Counted from the stretch's first letter, positions 22,351 to 29,527 are shown. The stretch is 37,114 bases of DNA from Chloroflexota bacterium (GCA_021325095.1 JAJPHV010000031.1:1-37114), one strand, 5' to 3'. Translations and numbers: made by a program. Notes: generated by a model not told the origin, from the sequence alone.

Positions 22351-23301
22351 CTATGGGCAATTGGCGCTACCCATGCCCATGCTATCCTTGCCCATACCCA
22401 TACTCATGCCCATTGCTTTGCTCTTTCGACAGGCCAGGTAGACATCCACGTCAGTGTCATTGATGATCACCAGGTTCACGACGACGAGCACGACTGTCGT
22501 GCCTTGCCGCACAAAGTTGCCGTTTACGCTCAGGAAATTGCCCGGACGGATGGCCTTCAAACGGGGATCGTCGGCGGGCAACTGTACCTTGATTCCGTTG
22601 ATGGTCAATACGTTCCGGTCAATTGTCTGCACCCGGCCATCGACCAGCGCAGTGCCGCCGCCAGCCGATGCGCCAATGGCATTGCTGATCTGAATGCCGA
22701 CAATTTCGCCGGATTTATCTCGACTACCCTTGAGATGCACCATATCACCGACCTTGATGATACTCAGCATGGGATCGTCCGCTGCTACCTCGAAAGCCAG
22801 ATCGTAAACGGTGACGCGGTTGCCATTAATGGCGCGCACTGGCCCCTCGACAACAATCACAGTGTCGGGCGGACTTGCGCTGGCTGAAGTTGGCAATGGC
22901 GTCGGTGGTACAGTCGATGGCATAGTCTGGGGCATAATCTGGGGCACGGTTGTTGGCTGCGAATCGGTGGCGACCAGCGGTACCGGGGTCGGGACAGGCG
23001 TTTTTGTTAAGGTCGCAGTCTCGGCTGTGATGGAGGCTTCGGCAGTGGCGGCTTGTTGCTGGCGACGCTGCGAGTTCACTACAAGGATGATGAAGACGAT
23101 TACTGCGGCCACCGCAATCAATATAGGAAAGGCCCTGGTGGCTAAGGTCGGAAGCCGTGAGGCCGGGATCGGCATATCGACGGCACTCAGCATCCTTGCC
23201 TCGATGGTATTTACCTTTGCCGCGTCGAGGCGACGCTGAGGTGCATTTCGCAAACGCTCGATCAGTGCCTGCTCCTGTGGCGTGAATGAGTCGTCGATCA
23301 T
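22351..23301 (-). CDS. Membrane-anchored anti-sigma-type protein with DUF5666-like outer domain and Met-Gly tail
   Basis: 316 residues. The cytosolic N-terminus (1-55; FTPQEQALIERLRNAPQRRL) is short and helical. One membrane helix spans about 58-76 (FPILIAVAAVIVFIILVV). A Thr/Pro-rich linker (about 100-145) leads to two DUF5666-like beta repeats (about 148-285: VVEGPVRAINGN and DGRVQTIDRNVLTING). The tail is MGMSMGMGKDSMGMG, flanked by one Cys on each side. The start overlaps the sigma factor stop as ATGA (23298-23301), the standard arrangement of ECF sigma/anti-sigma pairs; that role is inferred from position and topology because no classical zinc anti-sigma motif is seen. The outer domain is a close paralog of the secreted protein at 24062-24961. 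The Met-rich tail could bind copper or silver. Confidence 0.8.
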   Translation of the reverse strand: MIDDSFTPQEQALIERLRNAPQRRLDAAKVNTIEARMLSAVDMPIPASRLPTLATRAFPILIAVAAVIVFIILVVNSQRRQQQAATAEASITAETATLTKTPVPTPVPLVATDSQPTTVPQIMPQTMPSTVPPTPLPTSASASPPDTVIVVEGPVRAINGNRVTVYDLAFEVAADDPMLSIIKVGDMVHLKGSRDKSGEIVGIQISNAIGASAGGGTALVDGRVQTIDRNVLTINGIKVQLPADDPRLKAIRPGNFLSVNGNFVRQGTTVVLVVVNLVIINDTDVDVYLACRKSKAMGMSMGMGKDSMGMGSANCP

Positions 23302-23876
23302 GTTTCTTCTCCGCGCAGATAACCGCGCGCTTTGGTCGGACTGCCGATGGCCTTTGCAAGCGCTTTGAGTGCGCGATGCTGCATCACGCGGATAGCCGCC
23401 TCCGACTTGCGCATGACCGCTGCTACCTCGGAATGTGGCAATTGCTGCATAAAGCGCAGAATGAGCAGGGTCTGGTAATCTTCGGGCAGCGCTTTGAGCG
23501 CTGCCCGAAGCTGGGCGCGCTCTTCTTCGTCTTCCACCTTTCCAAACGGGTCGGTAGCGTCGTCGGGTTGGCTATCGGGAATCGGCTCAGAGGTCGCGCG
23601 TCGTTTGCGACGGTAATGATCAGCCACCTGATTAGCGGCAATACGGAACAACCAGGCTCCCAGCGGAGCTTGTGTCTGCTGATAGCGCGGCAATGCCTGT
23701 ACCATGTGCAGGAAAACCTCTCCCGTCAAATCTTCGGCGACGGCATCCGACTCGACCCGATAGCTGATGTAACGAAAAATGGCCTGCACATATACCCGAT
23801 AGAGTGTACTGATGGCGTTTTTATCGCCTTGCTTGGCTCTTGAAATGAGCTGCTGTTCGTCGGGTAATGGCTGCAT
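23298..23876 (-). CDS. ECF-family RNA polymerase sigma factor
   Basis: 192 residues. Region 2 (about 24-92) includes DLTGEVFLHMVQALPRY and GAWLFRIAANQVADHYRR, the typical -10-recognising helices. Region 4 (about 124-176) includes LKALPEDYQTLLILRFMQQ and a helix-turn-helix SEVAAVMRKSEAAIRVMQHRA for the -35 element. There is no region 3, as expected for ECF factors. It is co-translated with its anti-sigma partner (ATGA overlap). A promoter-like site of the CGTAACAT-N14-CGTT type lies 73-98 bases upstream and two others lie nearby, so it probably activates its own transcription. Confidence 0.93.
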   Translation of the reverse strand: MQPLPDEQQLISRAKQGDKNAISTLYRVYVQAIFRYISYRVESDAVAEDLTGEVFLHMVQALPRYQQTQAPLGAWLFRIAANQVADHYRRKRRATSEPIPDSQPDDATDPFGKVEDEEERAQLRAALKALPEDYQTLLILRFMQQLPHSEVAAVMRKSEAAIRVMQHRALKALAKAIGSPTKARGYLRGEET

Positions 23877-23948
23877 AAGTTGGCCCGGCTCAGAGTCCTG
23901 TCCATGGCGGCAGACCGTGCTGTGACCTGTTTCGTCCCTATGGGTGAG

Positions 23949-23974
23949 AACGCTGCCGTATGCGAAATGTTACG
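23949..23974 (-). promoter_or_regulatory. ECF-type promoter A, for the sigma/anti-sigma genes
   Basis: Read on the minus strand: CGTAACAT (23974-23967), 14 bases, then CGTT (23952-23949). The AAC-containing -35 and CGT-containing -10 are the usual look of ECF promoters. Spacing equals that of sites B and C. It lies 73 bases before the sigma factor start. Confidence 0.7.
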
Positions 23975-23998
23975 TGCTCACAAGTTTACAGCCAGAAG

Positions 23999-24024
23999 CG
24001 TAACATCGGTTGCTCTCATCCGTT
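23999..24024 (+). promoter_or_regulatory. ECF-type promoter B, for the secreted DUF5666-like protein
   Basis: CGTAACAT (23999-24006), 14 bases, CGTT (24021-24024). It diverges from site A with only 24 bases between them. The two -35 boxes form an inverted repeat. Transcription should start about 24030, leaving a leader of roughly 30 bases with GAGGAT before the ATG at 24062. Confidence 0.7.
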
Positions 24025-24061
24025 ATTAGTATGTAGTCGAGCATGATACGAGGATGAAATC

Positions 24062-24961
24062 ATGAAGCGTTTATCTGTGCTTATTATCCTATCGGCATTT
24101 CTGATTGCGGCGAACGGTGTGCTCATGACCACGCTGGTCGCTGCGCAGGATGATGGCGGCGTAGAGGTCACCATCACCGGTACGTTGAACGACGTAGCAC
24201 CCGACGGCACTATCATCGTGGACGGCACGACTTACCGACTGGCAAGTGGGGTGATTTTGCCGCCCGGCACAGCGATTGGCGCGAAGGTCACGCTGACGGG
24301 CAAGGTTTCTGGCAACACTCAGGTGGTCGTGATAACGGTGGTGCGCCTGACGGATAGCACGCCGACGGCCATCCCGACGGCTACCGCTACGGCGGCGGCC
24401 ACACCACCGGGCACGGCGACTGCAACCGCCAATCCGTCAAATGTCATTATCGTGATTGAAGGGCCGGTGCGCGCCAAGCACGATAATTTCATTACCATCT
24501 TCGACTTTAATGTCCAGATGGCCCCGGACGATCCGATGCTGACTATCATCAAAATTGGCGATGTGCTGCACGTCAAAGGCAATCTGGATAAAACGGGAAT
24601 ATTGGTCGCCATTGAGGTCGGCAATGCTCTGGCGAGAGCCTTGGGCGGAACGGCGCTGGTCGAGGGCCGTGTCCAGGCCATCAACGGCAACATCCTGACT
24701 ATCAACGGCGTCAACGTCCAGCTTGCGCCCGGCGATCCCCGGCTCAAGACCCTGCGCGTGGGCAATTTCCTGAGCGTGAAGGGCAACTTTGAGCGGCACG
24801 GCACGACAGTCGTGCTCATCGTTGTCAACATTGTCGTCGTCAACGATGCCGACGTGGCAGTTTTCATCTATTGCCGTGAACACAAGAGCAAAGGCATGGG
24901 CATGGGTATGGGTATGGGCAAAGGCATGGGCATGGGTGGCTATGACTGCCGCTGGCCGTAA
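24062..24961 (+). CDS. Secreted DUF5666-like repeat protein with Cys-flanked Met-Gly tail
   Basis: 299 residues from the ATG at 24062, preceded by GAGGAT. A signal peptide (cleavage probably after LVAAQ, about residue 29) is followed by a first beta-rich repeat (33-97: VTITGTLNDVAPDGTIIVDG). Next come a Thr/Ala/Pro linker (about 98-126) and two further repeats (127-270: IEGPVRAKHDN, EGRVQAINGNILTING). The end is CREHKSKGMGMGMGMGK then GMGMGGYDC. Residues from about 127 onward align almost gap-free with the outer part of the anti-sigma protein at 22351-23301. It has its own ECF-type promoter. No enzyme motif is seen. Alternating Met-Gly between two cysteines suggests soft-metal binding, which is inference only. 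Confidence 0.85.
   Translation: MKRLSVLIILSAFLIAANGVLMTTLVAAQDDGGVEVTITGTLNDVAPDGTIIVDGTTYRLASGVILPPGTAIGAKVTLTGKVSGNTQVVVITVVRLTDSTPTAIPTATATAAATPPGTATATANPSNVIIVIEGPVRAKHDNFITIFDFNVQMAPDDPMLTIIKIGDVLHVKGNLDKTGILVAIEVGNALARALGGTALVEGRVQAINGNILTINGVNVQLAPGDPRLKTLRVGNFLSVKGNFERHGTTVVLIVVNIVVVNDADVAVFIYCREHKSKGMGMGMGMGKGMGMGGYDCRWP
24892..24940 (+). repeat. Hexanucleotide repeat (ATGGGC/T) encoding the Met-Gly tail
   Basis: Seven ATGGG units, mostly in phase with 6-base spacing, encode alternating Met-Gly. A diverged equivalent lies in the anti-sigma gene (about 22371-22414, minus strand). Such tracts can change length by slippage. Confidence 0.7.
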
Positions 24962-26483
24962 TGCCGTCCTGACCTCTCCAACGGCTGCTGTTGCAGCGGG
25001 CTATCCGGTGTCAGGCCGGGTAGCCCGCGCGCCACTGCTCATCGTCTTTTTCGGCGGGGCGAACCTCATCCTGATCCAGTGGGTCCTGGTGCGCGAGATG
25101 ACGACCCTGCTGCTCGGCACCGAACTGGTCGTGCTGCTCGTGAGTGCCTCATATTTCACGGGTTTATCCGTTGGATACACGCTGTCAGGGCGGATATGGC
25201 GCTCGTGGCTCGCCCCGCTCGCGGTGCTGACTCTGACGCTGCACCTGACGCTGCCTATCTGGTTTCGCCTCCTGGTCGTGGCGCTCAACGCAATCAGCGC
25301 CTATTGGGCTGCCTTCCTGCTACTGCCGCTGCTGGCGCCGTTCGTCGTCTCGGCATTCTATAGTGTGTTTCTGCCGTTGTTTGCCGACGAAGGTGAGCGT
25401 TCACTCGCCAGGCTCTACGCCGTTGAGCTTCTGGGGACTGTGGCAGGCGTGATGGTGCTTGTGTTCCTGAGCAGCCTGGGAATGCAGATCGTTTATGCGG
25501 TCTATAGCGCGGGGCTGTTGCTGATCCTGCTTGCACTGAGACTGCGCCCCAATCACGTTGGCCTGTTGGGAACCCTGGTCGCCGTTTGGCTGCTGGTACT
25601 GCCCGATTTGAACACCTGGAGCAATTCGCTGTGGTACGTTGAGATGCAAGAGCTACCAGCAGGCACAAAAACGCTCTTTTCAGGCTACAGCCCTTACCAG
25701 AAAGTTGATGTCCTGGAGTCGCCCGATGGAGGACGTTATCTTTACCTCGACGGGCTGTCGCATTTCAGTTCGCCGGATGGCATCCGTCTGAATGTTGTCA
25801 TCGGACAGGTTCCCAGTATGCTCATCCACCCCAAGACCGCCCTGGTCATTGGGGCGGGCGTCATGCAGACCGAGCAGTTGATTGCAGACTATGCCAATGA
25901 GGTCACGACGGTTGAGATCGATCCGGTGGTGGCCGAGGTCGGCAGGCGCTATTTCCAGGCGTTCAACAAGATGGACAGTCTGACCAATCGCCAGGTTATT
26001 GTCGATGACGCCAAACATTTCGTCGCCAGGTCAGACCAGCGCTACGATCTGATTGTGGCCGACACGCCAGCCCTCTTTTCCCTGCAAACGGCGACGCTCT
26101 ATTCTGCACCGTTCTTCCAGGCCGCAGGTGATCACCTGACTCCCGGCGGCGTCCTGGTTGCCAACCTGACCAGCCCGTTCGTGCCCGACGATCTCGTTTC
26201 AAGGCGCGTCGCGGCGACGTTGTTAGCACAGTTCAAAGAGGTCATGGTCGTCTCGCCAGCATCCGTCGGCTGGAGTTTCGCTTATGCCGCAGACCATCTG
26301 CCGTTTAACCGGGCGAAAATGGAAGCAGCGCTGCGTGCCAGCGGGGAACAGCAGTTCACGATCTTTGAGACTCCAGCCGTACAGGCGATGGTCGGCGATG
26401 CGCAGCCTATCACGCTGGACTCGCTTGATCTCGTTTTGCAGACCAGTGCGGAGTGGATAGGAGATCGGCTCTCATGGCGTTAA
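24942..26483 (+). CDS. Membrane protein with spermidine-synthase-like (SAM-dependent) domain
   Basis: 513 residues from the ATG at 24942, overlapping the preceding gene by 20 bases; a GTG at 25008 is a possible later start. Residues about 25-215 hold six or seven membrane helices (APLLIVFFGGANLILIQWVL and others). The C-terminal ~280 residues resemble polyamine synthases: DGLSHFSSPDGIRLN, motif I TALVIGAGVMQTEQL, the acidic strand-2 end VTTVEIDPVVAEVGRRYF, and VDDAKHFVARSDQRYDLIVAD. The second catalytic Asp region (usually D-[ST]-[TS]-D-P) reads ADTPALF here, so true spermidine synthase activity is doubtful. The overlap implies expression with the secreted DUF5666-like protein from ECF promoter B. 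Confidence 0.75.
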   Translation: MTAAGRNAVLTSPTAAVAAGYPVSGRVARAPLLIVFFGGANLILIQWVLVREMTTLLLGTELVVLLVSASYFTGLSVGYTLSGRIWRSWLAPLAVLTLTLHLTLPIWFRLLVVALNAISAYWAAFLLLPLLAPFVVSAFYSVFLPLFADEGERSLARLYAVELLGTVAGVMVLVFLSSLGMQIVYAVYSAGLLLILLALRLRPNHVGLLGTLVAVWLLVLPDLNTWSNSLWYVEMQELPAGTKTLFSGYSPYQKVDVLESPDGGRYLYLDGLSHFSSPDGIRLNVVIGQVPSMLIHPKTALVIGAGVMQTEQLIADYANEVTTVEIDPVVAEVGRRYFQAFNKMDSLTNRQVIVDDAKHFVARSDQRYDLIVADTPALFSLQTATLYSAPFFQAAGDHLTPGGVLVANLTSPFVPDDLVSRRVAATLLAQFKEVMVVSPASVGWSFAYAADHLPFNRAKMEAALRASGEQQFTIFETPAVQAMVGDAQPITLDSLDLVLQTSAEWIGDRLSWR

Positions 26484-27007
26484 GCACTGTGAAGAAGACA
26501 GCGTACCCGATCATGGTCGGCTTGATGCTGGGTCTGCTACAAGTTGGGCTGTTCTTCCAGTTGACGTCAATGCTGTCGTCAGGTTTCGGAACGTACCTGA
26601 TGATCACGCTGTGCTGGCTGATAGGCAGCGCAGCAGGCGTCACCTTTGGTGCAAAAGTCACGCCGCGAATGACGTATCTGCTGGTATTGGCGCTGGCGTC
26701 TTACGCGATATGTGGCTTTCTGCTGGCGCGCCTGCCTTTCGAGACGGAGGTCTGGCCCGCGTATGCTGCGCTCGTCGCGCTGATTGGCACCTATCCCGGC
26801 CTGTTTTTCGCCCGGATGGCTTCGGTCTATCGGGCGCGCACCTTATTCTTACTGGAAAACAACGGCTTCATCATCGGGATGGTCACAGGTACGCTGTTGC
26901 TGATGCTTGTGGGCAGAGTCGCCCTGTGGATCATGCCTGTGGTGATAGGTGTCACCCTTTGCCTGCTGCGTGAACCAACCCCGGGTCGGCTGCCGATCAC
27001 TGCGTGA
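26474..27007 (+). CDS. Small polytopic membrane protein, probable partner of the spermidine-synthase-like protein
   Basis: 177 residues from the ATG at 26474 (MALSTVKKTAYPIMV), chosen for the TAGGAGA before it; the frame extends seven codons further up to a GTG. It overlaps the previous gene by 10 bases. It appears to have six membrane helices (for example YLMITLCWLIGSAAGVTFGA and LLVLALASYAICGFLLARL) and almost no soluble part. Some spermidine-synthase-like membrane proteins carry a second helical block after the SAM domain, and this gene may be that block encoded separately. No specific family motif is recognised. Confidence 0.7.
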   Translation: MALSTVKKTAYPIMVGLMLGLLQVGLFFQLTSMLSSGFGTYLMITLCWLIGSAAGVTFGAKVTPRMTYLLVLALASYAICGFLLARLPFETEVWPAYAALVALIGTYPGLFFARMASVYRARTLFLLENNGFIIGMVTGTLLLMLVGRVALWIMPVVIGVTLCLLREPTPGRLPITA

Positions 27008-27015
27008 TCCCGGCC

Positions 27016-27041
27016 CAGAGACACAAGCTAAGGAGTCTCTG
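27016..27041. terminator. Weak hairpin between convergent genes
   Basis: CAGAGAC (27016-27022) pairs with GTCTCTG (27035-27041) over a 12-base loop, in the 50-base gap between convergent stops. No T-run follows on either strand. Confidence 0.3.
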
Positions 27042-27057
27042 AGCCAGACGCTGTGGA

Positions 27058-28152
27058 TTAGCGAGGCATGGCGCAGATCGTCAGCTTGTCGGGCGTGGCA
27101 GCCGGGCATATATGAGGTATATCATCCGTCGCGCTGTTCAAGCCAAAATCGAGTGCCCAGAAGACCACGCTCGGATCCAGGTCCAGCCGGGCGATGACGT
27201 CGCAGGGTTCAGGCGCTGCTGTCACGGGAGCGCTGCGATTGGTATAAAGCAGGCATTGGCCGGGCGCTAACCGGTCTGTCTGGCCGATAGTCACCGGGTT
27301 TGGAAATACTTTCGGGTCAGCAAAGGCGAAGGTCGATCCGGCCACAGCAGGCGCGTGATTGACGATGTTGACCCCGTTGAGCGGCATCCACTTGTCAGCG
27401 GACTTATTGATCACTGCCAGTTGAGTGGTCGTATAAGCAAAGTAGACGTACTCGGTGGCGTCCTCTCCTGCACTTCCGGGAACGTATAGCTCGCAGCGCT
27501 GCGGGGCAGCCCCGGCTTGCGCCGCAGCGCACGTCCCACGCTCCACGCCGCTCTGGACGACATTGAAACGGGTCACGCCGTTCAAGCCCAGCCAGAAATG
27601 ATTGCCGGCGTTGGTCGTCCAGAACCAGGTCTGGATCGCTGAACAGGGATCGGTCTGGGCCGGGCCTTGCCGCTGTACTGCCGATATTTGCGCGCATTGC
27701 GTATTATCAATTTCATTGGCCTGCCACAGCGTGCCCGGAAAACTGACAGGTTTTGCGCCGTCCAGCGTGTTAAAGACGAGTTCGGTCAGATCAAGCGTTT
27801 CGCCAGTCTGGTTAGCCAGAGTCAGTGTCTTGTCATCGTAGATCAGGATCAGGTTGGGCGCTCTCAGTACCGTCACGTCTATGGCTGACCCGCGTTTGGC
27901 CTGCTGGCCGGCAGCCACCGATTGAGCGCTGATCGAGTTCTGGGGCAACCCCGATGCAGACGTCCATTGGCTGCGAGTCTCAGTCCCAAAGTTTAGACCG
28001 ACCCGATTCAGCATGGCGGCGGCTTTGGGGGCTGGCTGACCTGTGAGGTCGGGCACAGTGACCATGTTTTCCTGGGCAAAGGCGCGCTGCGAAAGCAACC
28101 CAAAGCATATCAGAAGGAAAGCAATCCAAAGGTGTTTTGGCGGGTTCGTCAT
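27058..28152 (-). CDS. Secreted PASTA-domain protein
   Basis: 364 residues. A signal peptide (WIAFLLICFGLLSQRAFA, cleavage near 26) precedes one PASTA domain (about 30-97: VTVPDLTGQPAPKAAAMLNR, then QSVAAGQQAKRGSAIDVTVL). The remaining ~265 residues form a larger extracellular region with several cysteines and a lamin-tail-like beginning (NLILIYDDKTLTLANQTGE). PASTA domains bind peptidoglycan fragments or mediate protein contacts. The start is supported by GGGAGAA about eight bases upstream. It is preceded by the third ECF-type promoter (28203-28228), so it is probably part of the same envelope regulon. It is convergent with the membrane-protein pair. The exact role of the large C-terminal part is unknown. 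Confidence 0.82.
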   Translation of the reverse strand: MTNPPKHLWIAFLLICFGLLSQRAFAQENMVTVPDLTGQPAPKAAAMLNRVGLNFGTETRSQWTSASGLPQNSISAQSVAAGQQAKRGSAIDVTVLRAPNLILIYDDKTLTLANQTGETLDLTELVFNTLDGAKPVSFPGTLWQANEIDNTQCAQISAVQRQGPAQTDPCSAIQTWFWTTNAGNHFWLGLNGVTRFNVVQSGVERGTCAAAQAGAAPQRCELYVPGSAGEDATEYVYFAYTTTQLAVINKSADKWMPLNGVNIVNHAPAVAGSTFAFADPKVFPNPVTIGQTDRLAPGQCLLYTNRSAPVTAAPEPCDVIARLDLDPSVVFWALDFGLNSATDDIPHICPAATPDKLTICAMPR

Positions 28153-28202
28153 GCTGTGTTTCTCCCTACGACGATGCGGTTGGGTAGGTGGCTATACATA
28201 AC

Positions 28203-28228
28203 AACGCACGACGCGACGCAATGTTACG
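28203..28228 (-). promoter_or_regulatory. ECF-type promoter C, for the PASTA protein
   Basis: Minus strand: CGTAACAT (28228-28221), 14 bases, CGTT (28206-28203). Motif and spacing are identical to sites A and B. It lies 51 bases before the start codon at 28152, leaving a leader of about 45 bases. Confidence 0.7.
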
Positions 28229-28397
28229 CGGGTGGGTATACTATGAACAGTACATCGACAGAGACCGAACGGCTCCAGCCTCCACCTACCAGCGGACAAT
28301 GTGGCGCGATAGCAGCCGTGAATGATACGATTCTGCACACGACGCGCTGGCTGATCCGGCAATCCAAAAAAGAATGTGCAAAAAGGAGACTCGAAGA

Positions 28398-29189
28398 ATG
28401 CTTACACAGGAACAGGTCAATTATTACAACGAACACGGCTACCTGCACATCCCCGCTGTGTTCAGCCCCTCTGAAATCGAAGCGCTTTCGGACGAGATGG
28501 ATCGGCTGGTGCAGGATTGGGCCTACACCAACGAAGGCTGGACAGGCCCCTGGCGGCTGGCCTACATGGACCCTGAAGTCGAGAAAAAGTCGAAACTGAC
28601 CTCGATGCACGATCTCCACTTCTACTCAGATGCCTGGTGCCGCGCTGTGACTCACCCGCGCCTGGTCGAAGCGGTGAGCGATCTGCTCGGCCCGAACGTG
28701 GAACTGCATCACTCCACCATGCACATCAAGCCACCGCAGACCGGGCACCCCTTCCCGATGCACCAGGACAATCCCTTTTATACGCACGAGAACGGAAAGT
28801 ATGTGGACGTGCTGGTTCACCTGGACGACACCCGCCACGAGAACGGCGAAATTCGCTTTCTCGACGGTTCACACAAGCTCGGCGCACTCCCGCACGTGAC
28901 GCACAACCCGGACGGGACGCCGTGTTCGCCGCATCTCCCGCCCGACCAATACAGGCTGGAAGACACGGTGCCTGTGCCAGCCAGGCGCGGCGATGTGGTG
29001 TGCTTCAACATCTATACCGTTCACGGCTCCTACATCAACACCACCAAACAACCACGCCGCCTGGTGCGCGTCGGCTACCGTGACCCGGAGAATCGCCAGA
29101 CAGGCGGGCAGAGCATGGGCCGTCCTGGCCTCATGGTGCGTGGCTACCGCATCCGCCGTCCCGGCCAGGAGTTATTTCCGCAAAGCTGA
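28398..29189 (+). CDS. Phytanoyl-CoA dioxygenase (PhyH) family Fe(II)/2-oxoglutarate oxygenase
   Basis: 263 residues from the ATG at 28398, preceded by AAAAGGAG at 10-base spacing; eight codons upstream are open but lack such a site. The N-terminus LTQEQVNYYNEHGYLHIPAV is typical of PhyH proteins. The iron-binding facial triad is visible as H122-x-D124 (FPMHQDNPFY) and H209 (YTVHGSYINTT), with R220/R221 downstream for 2-oxoglutarate. FLDGSHKLG (154-162) is a family hallmark. The reaction is oxidative hydroxylation of a small molecule; the substrate cannot be inferred. It appears monocistronic (hairpin after it) and stands before a sugar-catabolic operon, a common setting for bacterial PhyH proteins of unknown substrate. 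Confidence 0.88.
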   Translation: MLTQEQVNYYNEHGYLHIPAVFSPSEIEALSDEMDRLVQDWAYTNEGWTGPWRLAYMDPEVEKKSKLTSMHDLHFYSDAWCRAVTHPRLVEAVSDLLGPNVELHHSTMHIKPPQTGHPFPMHQDNPFYTHENGKYVDVLVHLDDTRHENGEIRFLDGSHKLGALPHVTHNPDGTPCSPHLPPDQYRLEDTVPVPARRGDVVCFNIYTVHGSYINTTKQPRRLVRVGYRDPENRQTGGQSMGRPGLMVRGYRIRRPGQELFPQS

Positions 29190-29198
29190 TACCAAGCG

Positions 29199-29238
29199 AA
29201 CACATTCGCCCACGCCACTTCACGTGGGCGAATGTGTT
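29199..29238 (+). terminator. Long perfect hairpin after the PhyH gene
   Basis: A 16-bp perfect stem (arms at 29199-29214 and 29223-29238, beginning AACACATTCGCC) with an 8-base loop, 10 bases after the stop. No T-run follows, so it may be an unusual terminator or a 3'-end stabiliser. Confidence 0.6.
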
Positions 29239-29426
29239 GCTTCAGGTTGGGAAACGTTGTGAATGAATGCAGGTTGTCGTAAATCTGCAATGTGTCAAAC
29301 TGGTTGACCTTGACCGTCTTCATACCTTGATCACCGATTCCGGAGCATAACCCGCTCGGTTACTCGAATTCCAGCAGTGGGCCTCAAGGTCATCGTGGCC
29401 GGCCAAAGGTCCCAGGCGACCTGTGT
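29239..29426. other. Gap between the PhyH gene and the sugar operon
   Basis: No gene is supported. A 50-60 codon minus-strand frame starting about 29326 (MKTVKVNQFDTLQIYDNL) runs across the hairpin into the PhyH gene end. It lacks a ribosome binding site and is judged unlikely. A direct repeat of ACCTTGA occurs at about 29307 and 29327. Confidence 0.3.
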
Positions 29427-29470
29427 TTGACAGCCCGGAAAAAGAATGATATTGTAATGATGTAATTACA
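29427..29470 (+). promoter_or_regulatory. Promoter and candidate operator of the sugar operon
   Basis: TTGACA (29427-29432), a 17-base spacer, and TATTGT (29450-29455) make a good housekeeping promoter. Overlapping its -10 is the inverted repeat TGTAAT-N6-ATTACA (29453-29470), well placed for a repressor that blocks transcription. No regulator gene is present in the window. Confidence 0.6.
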
Positions 29471-29527
29471 GGTCGATGAACCACTCAGCCCCATGTCCTC
29501 CCTGCATTGCCCCGTTAAGAGGGTCTT

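Noticed and set aside
24789..24941. Upstream extension of the spermidine-synthase-like frame
   Set aside because: It lies within the secreted DUF5666-like gene; the extra residues are an off-frame reading of the Met-Gly repeat DNA.
28132..28599. A 155-codon plus-strand frame covering promoter C and the start of the PhyH gene
   Set aside because: It overlaps the PhyH coding region in another frame, and the well-placed ribosome binding site belongs to the PhyH ATG at 28398.
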